Below, piece by piece: positions 11,656 to 21,741 of a stretch of 38,509 nucleotides of DNA. This DNA is from Mesotaenium endlicherianum (Eukaryota > Streptophyta > Zygnematophyceae > Zygnematales > Mesotaeniaceae), in the NCBI GenBank assembly GCA_009602735.1, contig WELA01007128.1:129808-168316 (forward strand), written 5' to 3'. The stretch's first letter is position 1. Every line of letters starts with the position of its first letter. The translations under genes were made by a program, and so were the position numbers. Under the pieces are notes generated by a model. That model was given only the letters and a program-made list of their open reading frames with translations, was not told where the DNA came from and did no database searches.

Positions 11656-12422
11656 TAGTTCGTGTTGAGCACGTAGCGACTTTCAATTGCTACTTCAGCT
11701 AGTGAGTTGATATACGTACAGACACAAGACATTCTTATTAGGGCACTCGCAGATACCAGAAAATATGTTGTTGATGCTTTCTGCGGGCAAGTGAAGTGGA
11801 ATTGAATGTACTGTGGCCTGGAAATGAAATTTCACACCAAGCATTGTTTTCACAATGGGGTATGCAAAGTAGTATGGCATTACAGCGTCGAAACATCTGA
11901 AGATCCTCCAGACATTAGGATAGCTAGTAAATTGCGGCTCACGCGAAAAAAATCCTCAGAGGCTACCTGTATAAACGCTTCTTGCTACATATTTATATCG
12001 TACAAATTTAGTTCATTCCTATTCGTTGCCCTTTCTATGAATCATCTCTCAGGAGGACCCAAGTATGGGAAGGACTTTGACGTGAAAGATACGCTAACTA
12101 TTTATTTGCATATGACAGACACACAGCTATTATAACATGGCCGTAATACTGCAAGTCACAGCTCTTTCAGCCGTATGACCTCTCTCTTAGGACACAAGAC
12201 GTGCCCTCCCTCGACAAGAAAGCGATGCCTACTACAATATCGGCGGCAAGCTCGCCGATACTGAGACTGCTTGACGGGGACACTCGCGCTATGATTCTCG
12301 AAACTCCACTTACCCTCGCTGCAAGCTTGCCAAACAGCACCTCCCATCCTTCACGTCCTCTTCAAACCCTCCTTCTCTTCGAACCTTCGCTCTCTTCAGA
12401 CGGGAAGACCTTCCGCCTCCTT

Positions 12423-15185
12423 TCAGACTGCAGGTCCCTCCAGCCGCTCCACCTGGTAACCGTTGTTCTGCTCCATGGGGGCCATGGCCAGCAGGTGCTC
12501 CACGTAGTCGTGCAGCACCTGGTCGTAGAGCTTCTTCAGCCGCTCGAGCGCGCGCTCCCTCTCCTTCTCCGACGAGTGCTCGTTGTGCAGGAACTCGTTG
12601 GCAAAGCGTTGGAATCCGCCCCCCATGTCAAACTGCAGGCGCAAACATGCACCATAGCGCAGCAGCACACGCACAGCCTCAGGCAACCACACGACGAAGC
12701 TCGGCTCACAGTGGGCCCCTCTAACTAAGTTAGAAAGGCAATGAATCCCAGGAGAAGGAGGGGGGGGGGCAGGGAGGGATGGGCTTTGCTGCACGTTGAA
12801 GCAAGGGATCCAAATTAAGATCAATCTCCTGCGCACCCTGGGACGGGGGAGGCGCGTGAGACATTAGGAAGAGGAGGCGCCGGCAGATTGCCACTCGGGG
12901 ACCAACAGGCAAGCGGAACGTTGTGTATATCTTTTGGTCATCGGCCCACGTCGTAGTGAAACGTGCCGCAACCTAGACAAGTGTCACGGCGGTGGCCCCC
13001 AACACCCCCCGGTCTTCGGGCATCTAAAATCTGACCACACATGGGCGGGCGCAAATATCCACATGGGGTCACCAGAAATCCGGTATAAGGTACCGCAGGC
13101 GGGCACCAGACGGCAAGAGGCTCCTCTCAAGGAGCGGTCTGCGGGGGGGATTGTCCGCAAACACGCCGTTAAAGACCAATGGGTACCTCATCTGGCTCGT
13201 ATATTATTCTTCTTTGGCATGGCATATGGGAAAGCACGCACAGAGCGAGCAAGCGGAGGCAGGTGGCATGGCTCAAGACGGAGAAGATGAAAGCCCGGGG
13301 ATATGCTGACGGAAGGCGTGCCCCAGATGCCGAGGGAGCCTCTTGCGCTTTTGTTCAACAAAGGCGGAGTTTGAACTGTGAAAGCGTACTCGTCTACTGA
13401 GGGAGGGCATCCTGGAGAGACGGCCAGAAGAGTCCAGGGACATGCGCAGGACAAGAAATATAATGTGAAGGAAAGGGTCGAAAGGAATCGAATGGCAGGT
13501 AAACACACGCCCCGCGCATGCATGCGCACACCCGCTCGCCCACACACTACACCCACACACGCACACAGGCGCACGCACACCCACACCCGCATGCACAACC
13601 ACGCGCACGCACGCACCTGGTCTCGCCCGCCGGACTCGAAGACGAGCTTGCAGAGCAGGCTGAGGTCGACCTTCTGGCCCACCACCTGCGGCTTGCCCGT
13701 GGGCACGGGCTTGTTGTTGGCGCGCAGGAAGTCGTACACCAGCTTCAGCTGGTACTTCACCTCCTCTACCGGCACCATCGACGCTGCCACTCGCACACAA
13801 AGACCGGGGCGGAAGGGGATGAGGGGAGTGATACTGAGTGGGTGGGATCAGCTTGTCATCTGCTGCTGCTGCTGCTCCTGCTGCAGTGTTTGTGCAGGCT
13901 TGCATCTGCGCAATCCAAGTGGCTCTCCCCAGGCCCATTACTATTGCTAAGCTGAGCCACTTAAGTGCAGGCCTCTGGCAAATATTTTCACCCCATTCCC
14001 CCTCAATTAATTCCCACAATGCACACATGCGCACACGCACACAGGCACACGCACACATGCACACACGGACACGCACACGCACACTCACAGAGAAAAAGAG
14101 AAAGAGAGGAAGCGAGAGAAGGGGGTTGGTGGGAGGGAAGGGGAGCCCCTGGCCGCTCACTGTTCTGCATGCCGCGCTTGGGCGTGGGCCCCACTTCGAA
14201 CATGGCGATGCCGGAGCCCTCGCGGTCGGTCCAGCCGGGCTCGTACGCCTCCAGGAACGCCTGCTTGGCCTTGTTGTTCAGGTCGTGCGGGTGCACAAAC
14301 GGCACGTTGGGCGGCCACGACAGCTGCGAGCGCTGGAAGGCGCATGGCGGGTCCTCCACCATCAGCATGTGCAGCTCCTCGCAGTCCTGCCGTGAGCGCC
14401 AGGTGGCAGGGTGTCAGGTGCCAGGTGCCTGGTGGCGGGTGGCGGGCGGCAGAACCGCATCCAAGGGGGAGACACTTCAGTCGGGGGGTGTTTGAATTGC
14501 TTGAGTTGGTCTGAAGGGGTAGACACTGAGGGGGAACGAACATCTTGCAGGTTTAGATACTCAACATTGTTCATTCTCTCTCAGAATTTGTTTTGGGCTC
14601 CAGGGCCCCGGGGGGGGCCGGGGGGGGCCGGGAGGGGGGGGCACATAGATTCGCACGGGAGCGCTCGCGCACCCTCGGAGTTCGCTTGAGCTGGTTTTGA
14701 TGAGGCAATTAGATATACATACCAATACACAACAACTGGCATGTGTGCTGATACGCATTCAGAGGCCCGAAGTCCAGAGAGAGAGAGAGAAAGAGGGGGA
14801 GAGTGATATGCACAAAGCACAAGCCAACCACACGCACGCATGTGTGCACGCGCGCACGCGCACTACACGGCCGTGCGCCCGCGGGTGAATGCAGAGCGAG
14901 CATGCAGGGGACGCCAGATGAAGAAGCCCAGGGGGAGGGGCGGGGCCTTGGGGGGCCGCGTGCGTCGCGTGCGCCGACAGCGGGGCGGCTGACCTTGTAG
15001 TTGCAGAAGTGGATCTTGATGCCCTTGGCGTCCGCGAGGTCCTGCACCTTCTCCTTGAGCACGCGCTGCGCCTCCAGCCGCAGCTTCTTCGACGGAGGCA
15101 CGGCCTTGCCGCCCCCGCTGCCGCCGCCCTCGCCGTCCAGGCGCACCTTGCGCTTGCGCCCGGGCTTGCCTGCGCTCCCCTCCAT
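12423..15185 (-). CDS. ARID/BRIGHT-domain protein, putative DNA-binding nuclear factor
   Basis: Four exons on the minus strand: 15185-14994, 14386-14161, 13783-13617, 12632-12423 (TGA). Junction phases are 0, 1, 0 with clean GT-AG borders; the product is 264 residues if the ATG at 15185 is the start. Residues 1-45 are basic (GKPGRKRKVR, later PSKKLRLEAQRVLKEKV), fitting nuclear localisation. Residues about 148-242 fit the ARID fold: VYDFLRANNKPVP, VVGQKVDLSLLCKLV, the ESGG turn, nine residues, then an aromatic at the usual Trp place (Phe in FQRFANEF), and LKKLYDQVLHDYVEHL as the last helix. Residues 65-140 (WPPNVPFVHPHDLNNKAKQA) are unrecognised. The exon spacing across the ESGG turn fits ARID without a missing exon. 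Upstream lies a poly-C run and the assembly gap, so earlier exons may exist. ARID proteins usually act in chromatin remodelling or transcription. Confidence 0.75.
13501..13616. repeat. (CA)n-type microsatellite beginning at a splice donor
   Basis: CACA/CGCA/CCCA units on the + strand; read along the ARID transcript this is a GUGC/GUGU array that starts at the exon 3 donor itself (donor bases 13616-13615). Confidence 0.85.
14019..14090. repeat. (CA)n/(CACG)n microsatellite in ARID intron 2
   Basis: About 70 bases of CACA/CACG/GACA units, in the intron between the 14161-14386 and 13617-13783 exons. In the ARID transcript it is GU-rich. Confidence 0.85.
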
Positions 15186-15212
15186 GCTGTACACTGCCCC
15201 CCCCCCCCCGCG

Positions 15213-16116
15213 NNNNNNNNNNNNNNNNNNNNNNNNNNNNNNNNNNNNNNNNNNNNNNNNNNNNNNNNNNNNNNNNNNNNNNNNNNNNNNNNNNNNNNNN
15301 NNNNNNNNNNNNNNNNNNNNNNNNNNNNNNNNNNNNNNNNNNNNNNNNNNNNNNNNNNNNNNNNNNNNNNNNNNNNNNNNNNNNNNNNNNNNNNNNNNNN
15401 NNNNNNNNNNNNNNNNNNNNNNNNNNNNNNNNNNNNNNNNNNNNNNNNNNNNNNNNNNNNNNNNNNNNNNNNNNNNNNNNNNNNNNNNNNNNNNNNNNNN
15501 NNNNNNNNNNNNNNNNNNNNNNNNNNNNNNNNNNNNNNNNNNNNNNNNNNNNNNNNNNNNNNNNNNNNNNNNNNNNNNNNNNNNNNNNNNNNNNNNNNNN
15601 NNNNNNNNNNNNNNNNNNNNNNNNNNNNNNNNNNNNNNNNNNNNNNNNNNNNNNNNNNNNNNNNNNNNNNNNNNNNNNNNNNNNNNNNNNNNNNNNNNNN
15701 NNNNNNNNNNNNNNNNNNNNNNNNNNNNNNNNNNNNNNNNNNNNNNNNNNNNNNNNNNNNNNNNNNNNNNNNNNNNNNNNNNNNNNNNNNNNNNNNNNNN
15801 NNNNNNNNNNNNNNNNNNNNNNNNNNNNNNNNNNNNNNNNNNNNNNNNNNNNNNNNNNNNNNNNNNNNNNNNNNNNNNNNNNNNNNNNNNNNNNNNNNNN
15901 NNNNNNNNNNNNNNNNNNNNNNNNNNNNNNNNNNNNNNNNNNNNNNNNNNNNNNNNNNNNNNNNNNNNNNNNNNNNNNNNNNNNNNNNNNNNNNNNNNNN
16001 NNNNNNNNNNNNNNNNNNNNNNNNNNNNNNNNNNNNNNNNNNNNNNNNNNNNNNNNNNNNNNNNNNNNNNNNNNNNNNNNNNNNNNNNNNNNNNNNNNNN
16101 NNNNNNNNNNNNNNNN
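15213..16116. other. Assembly gap (904 N)
   Basis: A run of N flanked by poly-C (15197-15209) on the left and poly-G-rich sequence on the right. It removes the 3' end of the oxygenase-like gene and possibly 5' exons of the ARID gene. Isolated single N also occur at 17884 (intron of the oxygenase-like gene) and 24989 (inside a coding exon). Confidence 0.99.
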
Positions 16117-16654
16117 GGGGGGAGAGGGGGGGGGGGGCTGTGTGGTCTCGCAAGGCCGTGACGAGCGTGTGGTGAGCAGAAACGTGTTGACGAGGCGTGC
16201 AGGAGAGGGCGAGCCCATGCCTCCAGCTCCCAGCCAGCTCCCTGCCTACTCCCACGCGCACTGCATGCACTTACTTCGTTTGCAGTTTGAGAGGGCTCAC
16301 AAACGACATGAGCCGGGGCAGATGGAGCAGGCCAAGCGTGGGCAGAGACATTGATTGGACGTCTCACGCATCGAACGTCCATGTGTGGCGCTCTCAATAT
16401 CTGGCCAACGGTCAAACGAGCAGAGCGCTTCTGTCATGCTGCAAAATGGATTCGGGGGGGGGGGGGCAGCAAAAAGAGAGGCAAGACGATGTCTACTGCA
16501 AGCCAGCGCTGAGAGCAACAGATTGCACCAGCTGCTGCACCATAGCAGATCGATCATAGCGGGCTCCAGTGATCTCGAGCACACGCAACCACGTGCAAGC
16601 AGTCGCTCACACGCGAGCAGGCGCTGCACGGGCGGGCGGGCGGCGGGTGCTGAC

Positions 16655-18472
16655 CTGGTACAGGGTGAGGCCCGTGACGAGCACCACGTCCAGGGGGCCC
16701 AGGTCGTGGTCCGCCAGCAGCCAGCGCCCCTGGGGGTCGCGCACAAACAGCCCCGGACGGTCGGGCCGGATGAGCGCCAGCAGGCCCTTCTCCGCCTTGG
16801 GCTCCACGTCCTCCAGGGCGTCGCCAAGTGGCAGCTTGCCATCCAGCGCCGGGTCCTGCAGCGTGTCCATGCTGCAGGCACAGGTACAGAAGGACGGAAA
16901 GAGGCAAGGAGGGAGGGGGAGGACGAAAGCTCAGGGGTGGCGCAGGGCGTCATGGCATACCTGCCTGCATCGTCAGAGGACGGGGATGGGCATGCAGAGA
17001 GCTCTCACGCAAAGCTTGAGCTCTTGCACGGAGCGCACACGCAGTGGAAGAGCGACAGCGGAGAGAGGCGGAGGGAGGGAGGGAGGAATTGCGGCAGCTG
17101 AGCCGGCTTGTCTCCCCTTCCCGCTTCTGTTGCCGCTTGTGCAAACCTGCGGGCTCCTTGATGAAGCTCTCAAAGAGCATCAATGACGGGGAGACGTGCC
17201 GCACACAACAACTCCTCGCTTTGCTCGCTAGAGCCACGGCATTGCCGTCGTCGTTGTCGTCGTGAACGTGAGGGCAGAGGGAGGGAGAGAACTGCAGCAT
17301 TCCAGGCTCGCACGCATCGGCCGACCCCAGAGCAAAAAACGTCACGCTGCCCCCCCCCGCAAGGCCACGTGGCACACAAGCGCCGCAATCAATCCTTGTG
17401 GCATGTCCAAGCATTCGATAGTTGCTGATAACAGATCCACAGGCCTGTTCTGAGGAAAATACCGGGACCAGAGGGGGCAAGCAAGCATAGGGGGCGAGGC
17501 AGACGGGCGGGGGAAGGGAGGGGTGGAGCCTACGGGGGGGGGCGCTGGCGGCCGTGACAGGTGGCGGTCATCAGGGAGCTCGAGCACTCCCCCGACTTGA
17601 GCGGCATGTTGTCCAGCAGGTCCGTGAGCGCAAAGGTCCTCACGTCCAGAGAGCGCCCAATGGCCTCCAGGATGATGCGTGCCGCCAGCCCCAGCGTGCT
17701 GAACAGCTCTGCTCGCGCCACATAGCACACGCACAGCGAGGGGGGTGCAGAGGTGGGGGGATGAGTGTGAGGGGGGACGGGGGGGAAGGCTCGAGCGTGC
17801 TGAACAGCTCTGCGTGCCACATGGCATACACAGCGAGAGGGGGCAGAGGTGGAGGGATGAATAACCCGGGGGGCAGGAGAATTNGGTAGGCAGCCAGGGC
17901 CCATTTTGTTGTGCCATATATGGCTCGATAATTTCTGTCAGAGTTGCCACACTCTCCAGAAGCACAATAATTGGAATGCAGCGCTTTCCAACTGCCCCCT
18001 TCTCCGTCTCACAGTCCACCAAACGACCACAGTGCCCTTGCCTACTCAAATTCAACGCCGAGACACACACAGACAGACACACATGCTAACCTCAAGGGTC
18101 CTTCAAAAGCTCGAATCAATTGCAAGGGTGTGCGCAAGCTGGTTGGCAGGCAGGCCGCCAGCATGGCAGCGTGCATAGCTCGTGCTCTTGCATTCTCTAT
18201 AGACATGTACTTCTCTTTCTCTCCACATATGTCTCACCTGGAAGGCAGGAGGGAGGGGTGGGGTCGTCTGGCGGCTCCGCGAGAGTGCCCGGCCGAAAGT
18301 CGTACACCTCTTTCCCGATGGAAATGTCCTCTCGGAAGCCCGTGGTGCGGGTCCAGGGGGCCGCCTCGTCGACACCTGGCACCGAGTGGAGGTCCGGGCC
18401 CACCCGCCTCTTGTGCTGCTCCCGGCCCAGCTTCCCCCACACCACCTCAGGCTCAATGTCAGCCATGGCCAT
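16655..18472 (-). CDS. 2-oxoglutarate/Fe(II)-oxygenase-like protein, 3' end lost in gap
   Basis: Minus-strand exons: 18472-18238 (start ATG, in-frame TAA just upstream), 17708-17534, about 17227-17147, and 16871-16655; further exons fall in or beside the gap. Exon 1 encodes MAMADIEPEVVWGKLGREQH and later TGFREDISIGKEVYDF; exon 2 ELFSTLGLAARIILEAIG and LTDLLDNMPLKSGECSSS; exon 4 EKGLLALIRPDRPGLFVRD, then QGRWLLADHDLGPLDVVLV. From recall, this arrangement matches a plant-conserved protein family with the isopenicillin-N-synthase-like fold. Its usual metal-site region (His..Asp before K-G/S-L-L) here reads E-P-K-A-E-K-G, without His or Asp, so catalysis is doubtful. The joins around exon 3 are uncertain: its donor leaves phase 1, whereas exon 4 wants phase 2. 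A missed exon, a different splice or an indel could explain this. Confidence 0.6.
17694..17865. repeat. Local tandem duplication of a 3' splice site and exon start
   Basis: About 70 bases at 17694-17765 recur at about 17794-17865, offset by roughly 100. Both copies share AGCGTGCTGAACAGCTCTGC, followed by CCACAT and CACAGCGAG-like sequence. Read on the minus strand, each copy holds the ELFSTL codons behind a CAG acceptor (CGCGAGCAG in the near copy, CACGCAG in the far one). Confidence 0.75.
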
Positions 18473-18524
18473 AGCCGGTTAAGATGCAGCACACACCTTG
18501 ACACATTGCAAGCCGCGTTCCGTT

Positions 18525-19072
18525 CTATTGGCATGCGTGTACATGCGGTGAAGTGCAGCAGAACGCTGCGTGCGAAGCAATCACACATGCAGAGCGCAGA
18601 GACGCAGTCCCGTCAACTGAGACACACGACAAACACGACGGGCACAAAGCAGCAGCCGCAATCGTCCAGAGTTGTTTGGGATGAAGAAGAAGACATGATG
18701 AAGCCAGGTAGTCCTTCTGTGCATCGGGTCAGCACAGAAGAGCAGACCACAAGATTGGAAGCTGGAGAGTGTTAACAAAAAAAGGGGACAGAATATACCC
18801 AGAAGTGCATGTAGGAGTGGCGCATGTCAGCAAACTTATACGAGCATGCGACTCGTTCAGAGTCGTGGACATCATCAAAGCTAAACACCAGTTCAAACTG
18901 TCAGCGCCCTGCTGCATATAAAGCCGGCGAAGGACATGCTTGGCACTCCTCAAGATTAGCATGCAGATGACTGAGCACGCAGGGCTCAAAGCAGCCCAGA
19001 GTACAACACCTGAAAGTACATGCGCGCCGATTCGAGGGCGTATTTGAGCAGTATCTCATCTCCGGGCCTCAG
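18525..19072 (-). CDS. Unrecognised gene, three 3' exons
   Basis: Minus-strand exons 19072-19010, 18897-18799 and possibly 18716-18525 (TAG). Each has a consensus acceptor (GTGCAG, TGACAG, TGCACAG) and all join in phase 0. Exon 1 reads LRPGDEILLKYALESARMYF-Q; exon 2 starts FELVFSFDDVHDSERVACSY and ends HSYMHFW; the candidate last exon starts KDYLASSCLLLHPKQLWTIA and turns Cys-rich, which weakens it. The first two exons look strongly protein-like. I recognise no family. The 5' part is not found; sequence above 19073 shows no matching phase-0 exon. The candidate stop lies 53 bases upstream of the start of the oxygenase-like gene on the same strand, so the two could also be parts of one locus, although the in-frame TAA before that ATG argues for separate genes. 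Confidence 0.45.
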
Positions 19073-20910
19073 CTGCACAATGGCTGCTCATCACAATGCC
19101 GGCGCGAGCATTGTCAGAACCGCTTCAGGACGCAGCACACGACCGTGCCAGGCCCTGGATGCTACACAAACTTGTTCTCATTCTATGTCCCCAAGAAGTC
19201 ACTCCCTATGAGGACCGTGCTCGTTGGCACACTCCCGTCATCTTAGCCGGCTTCTTCTTCTTCATAAGCGGGAAGTGTACCTCCTACAGCGCAGCATCAA
19301 GAACGTGGCGGCCCATATCCTTCGTTGCTCTTAGCAGGCTCTAGCACGCACGCTGCCCACCTTCCAAGATGAGATCAACCATCTAGTACTCTTTCCTACG
19401 CCACAGCAAATCTTTTTCCCGGCAAGTTCTGAGATCAGGTGTTCAATCCTGGATTGACACACGTGCTTCTTTAGTCTGAGCTTGGTATAAGCTCTACATT
19501 TGTGGGAGTCTGGAATTTATTTCCGGAGTGCAAAGGAAGAAGGAAGGGCCTCCTCAGCATAGCAGCTAGTCGCAAACGTGAGCCTGCCTAAGTATAACGT
19601 TAAGTAGCAATTAGGTCATTTTCCCAATAAGCTAAGTGCACGTCACGTCGAGCACACAAGCAGCTCAACTAGAAATATACTTTCTAGCGCCACGTCCCTG
19701 TACAAATTTTGGAACAGGAGCTAAAGATACAGGTTCTAGAATGCGGCCAGAGCAGCATTAACATCCCGGTGATGAGCAACGAGGGACAAAGAGCCTTCTT
19801 ACTGCTCCAGAAATATACCACTCTTATCACTACATTACCATATCACAATGTGTATACTCGCAAGACCAATGTCGTCCAAGCCAAGCCCCTACAATACACG
19901 GTGTACAAAGATGAGGAAGGTGAGCAGCTAACCTGTGTTACATCGAGACAGGGATTGCGTTAGAGCTCCAACTGCGGCCTTATACTGATCACTTGGTACA
20001 CCGTCTTTTGGGCAAAGGTCTGCTACTTTAATATGTGCAGGAGAAGCTGTAGACACAACCATATTGGGCGAAATAATAATGCTCATAGTTTTGGGACCTC
20101 TTATGACACCTGATTTTGTGTAGAGAGCCTACACCACAGTGACTTGTGAGCTTTATTTGGCTGCCCTAATTTAAAAACTTGAGATTGGAGTAGGACCATT
20201 GGCAATTAAACTAAGAATTCCAGTGGTTATGAAACTACCTGCTATACACAAACGTACTACCTTCCAGTAAGCCACAGTTCCATGGCACTGACTCGAGAAA
20301 GAAGCTCACTGTTTGTATTTGATCAGTCTAAGAATTTCGACCTCCAATCTGCCCGACGACTTCCTGCATGGACGAGGCAAAGGAACCTCTAAATTTTGGT
20401 GTTATAGGAAGGTTGGCTTCAAACTTTGAGGAGCTTTGAGACTTGTGAAAGGTTTTTTGCAGCATCAACCAAAACGTTAGGTTTCAAACCCGTGAAAAGG
20501 TTATGGCTAATTTTGGGTGCATAACTTTTTTCTTTTGGCTATGGTGTCTTCACCTACTTCATATTGACAACTTCCGGAACTTCTTACCGTCGATGCACTA
20601 TCCTAGCAATCTTGCACAAAAGTTTATTGTGACAACGCAAGCCTCCGATGAGCAATACGACCAGCCGCAGAAAAATGGAGGCAATCCACATCGTTCAATT
20701 CGTATCGGACAGTGTGCAGGAGCAAGTTGGTCAATGCTCACTCACGAATCTCAGCCGTAAATGTGACGTGACGGGCAGACATCGAAGCAGCTGCCACATG
20801 GAATGTCACCTATAGAATCTGTTCATTCTGGCGCGTAGAGAAACTGAATGTTTCTCAACGCCATAATTTGGAACCTGAAAATGGTCGAAATCTCCGACGA
20901 TTGTAAGCGA

Positions 20911-20982
20911 GCCAAGCACCGAACGCAAAAAACACATGGTAAACTCGGTCAGTTAGGGCCCTGGAAGTGTGCGGTGCTTGGC
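20911..20982. repeat. Inverted repeat, 11-bp perfect arms
   Basis: GCCAAGCACCG at 20911-20921 is exactly complementary to CGGTGCTTGGC at 20972-20982, with a 50-base loop. It is compact enough to be a MITE-like remnant or a hairpin; no target-site duplication is evident. Confidence 0.6.
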
Positions 20983-21386
20983 AGTACGGACACTTTTTTC
21001 TTGCGATTTGCCTGAGTACGTCCAAGTTCGTCGGCTTGTATATTCAAACTGATTTGAATCACATTTGATTTCGCGGCCTTTTTTTCAAATTCTAAATTTG
21101 AGTCAATTCGCGGTCCACCGCCGGGCCTCGCTGGATGGGTGTTGCTGACGATCGCTGGAGGGCCCGGTAAGCTTTTTCGACGTCATGACGAGGGAAGTGA
21201 AGGGGTACGAGTAAGGTACACGCCCAAGGCTGGCCGGGATTGAACAGTTGTGCTATATAATATGGACGACGATGTGCTTCCTGCATTCTTGTTCGTCAGC
21301 CTAGAATGCTGCTCGCGTTTACTGAAGGCACCCGACGGAGATGCACAAGCAGTCCACTCTGTACACAGAGTGGCGTTCGAAAGCAA

Positions 21387-21394
21387 TATATAAG
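21387..21394 (+). promoter_or_regulatory. TATA-like element upstream of the Ser/Pro-rich gene
   Basis: TATATAAG on the + strand, about 350 bases before the ATG at 21742. It is the best TATA-like box on the sense strand in that interval. It would imply a 5' leader of roughly 320 bases or an untranslated intron. Confidence 0.25.
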
Positions 21395-21741
21395 AAGCAG
21401 TAGAAGCTCACAGGTCTTCCGTCGAAGGTGATGGTGTAATCCTGATGGCTTCCATTGTAAACGTGTCATTTCCCTTATTCAGCCGGGACTCATGAGCTAC
21501 TGCCACTCCGTAGACTGTTGAGGCGCACAATATCGCAGCCCATGAGTAGTATGAGCCGAAATGATTTGGGTACAGGAAATAAATATTGCCAGCATCACGG
21601 TCCGCTGATTCCAGCTTGCGCCTGCTTGCCGCTGACTAAGTTTTTGTACAGGTGTGCTGAGCAGAAGGTGTAGGTGGTGTTGGACTTCAAACACCAACTC
21701 TTACACCCTCTCTTGCGGCGTCATTCTTCATTATCTTCAAT

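Larger units (their letters stand above)
10981..12422. other. Intergenic space between convergent genes (3' UTRs)
   Basis: The + strand membrane-protein gene and the - strand ARID gene converge here, so this 1.4 kb should hold both 3' untranslated regions. The left half carries three UGUAAAUA elements and a perfect palindrome. A 109-codon frame at 11806-12135 (+) starts with ATG but is AT-biased and has no recognisable motif; I do not call it a gene. Confidence 0.6.
19073..21741. other. AT-rich intergenic region upstream of the Ser/Pro-rich gene
   Basis: No gene recognised over 2.7 kb. A short + strand frame near 19248-19341 encodes HKREVYLLQRSIKNVAAHIL before a stop and follows an AG acceptor; it could be a stray terminal exon but has no partner exon. 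An 11-bp inverted repeat lies at 20911-20982. The last 350 bases before 21742 should contain the promoter and 5' leader of the next gene. Confidence 0.5.

Noticed and set aside
11806..12135. 109-codon ATG-initiated frame between convergent genes
   Set aside because: AT-biased composition, no motif, and located where 3' untranslated regions are expected; not enough support for a gene.
13273..14160. 295-codon minus-strand open frame
   Set aside because: It runs through intron repeats and reads the ARID exon 3 in the wrong frame; the splice-bounded ARID exon explains the real signal.
14709..16415. Very long minus-strand frames of 450-570 codons
   Set aside because: They consist largely of undetermined residues from the N gap and carry no information beyond the short ARID first exon.
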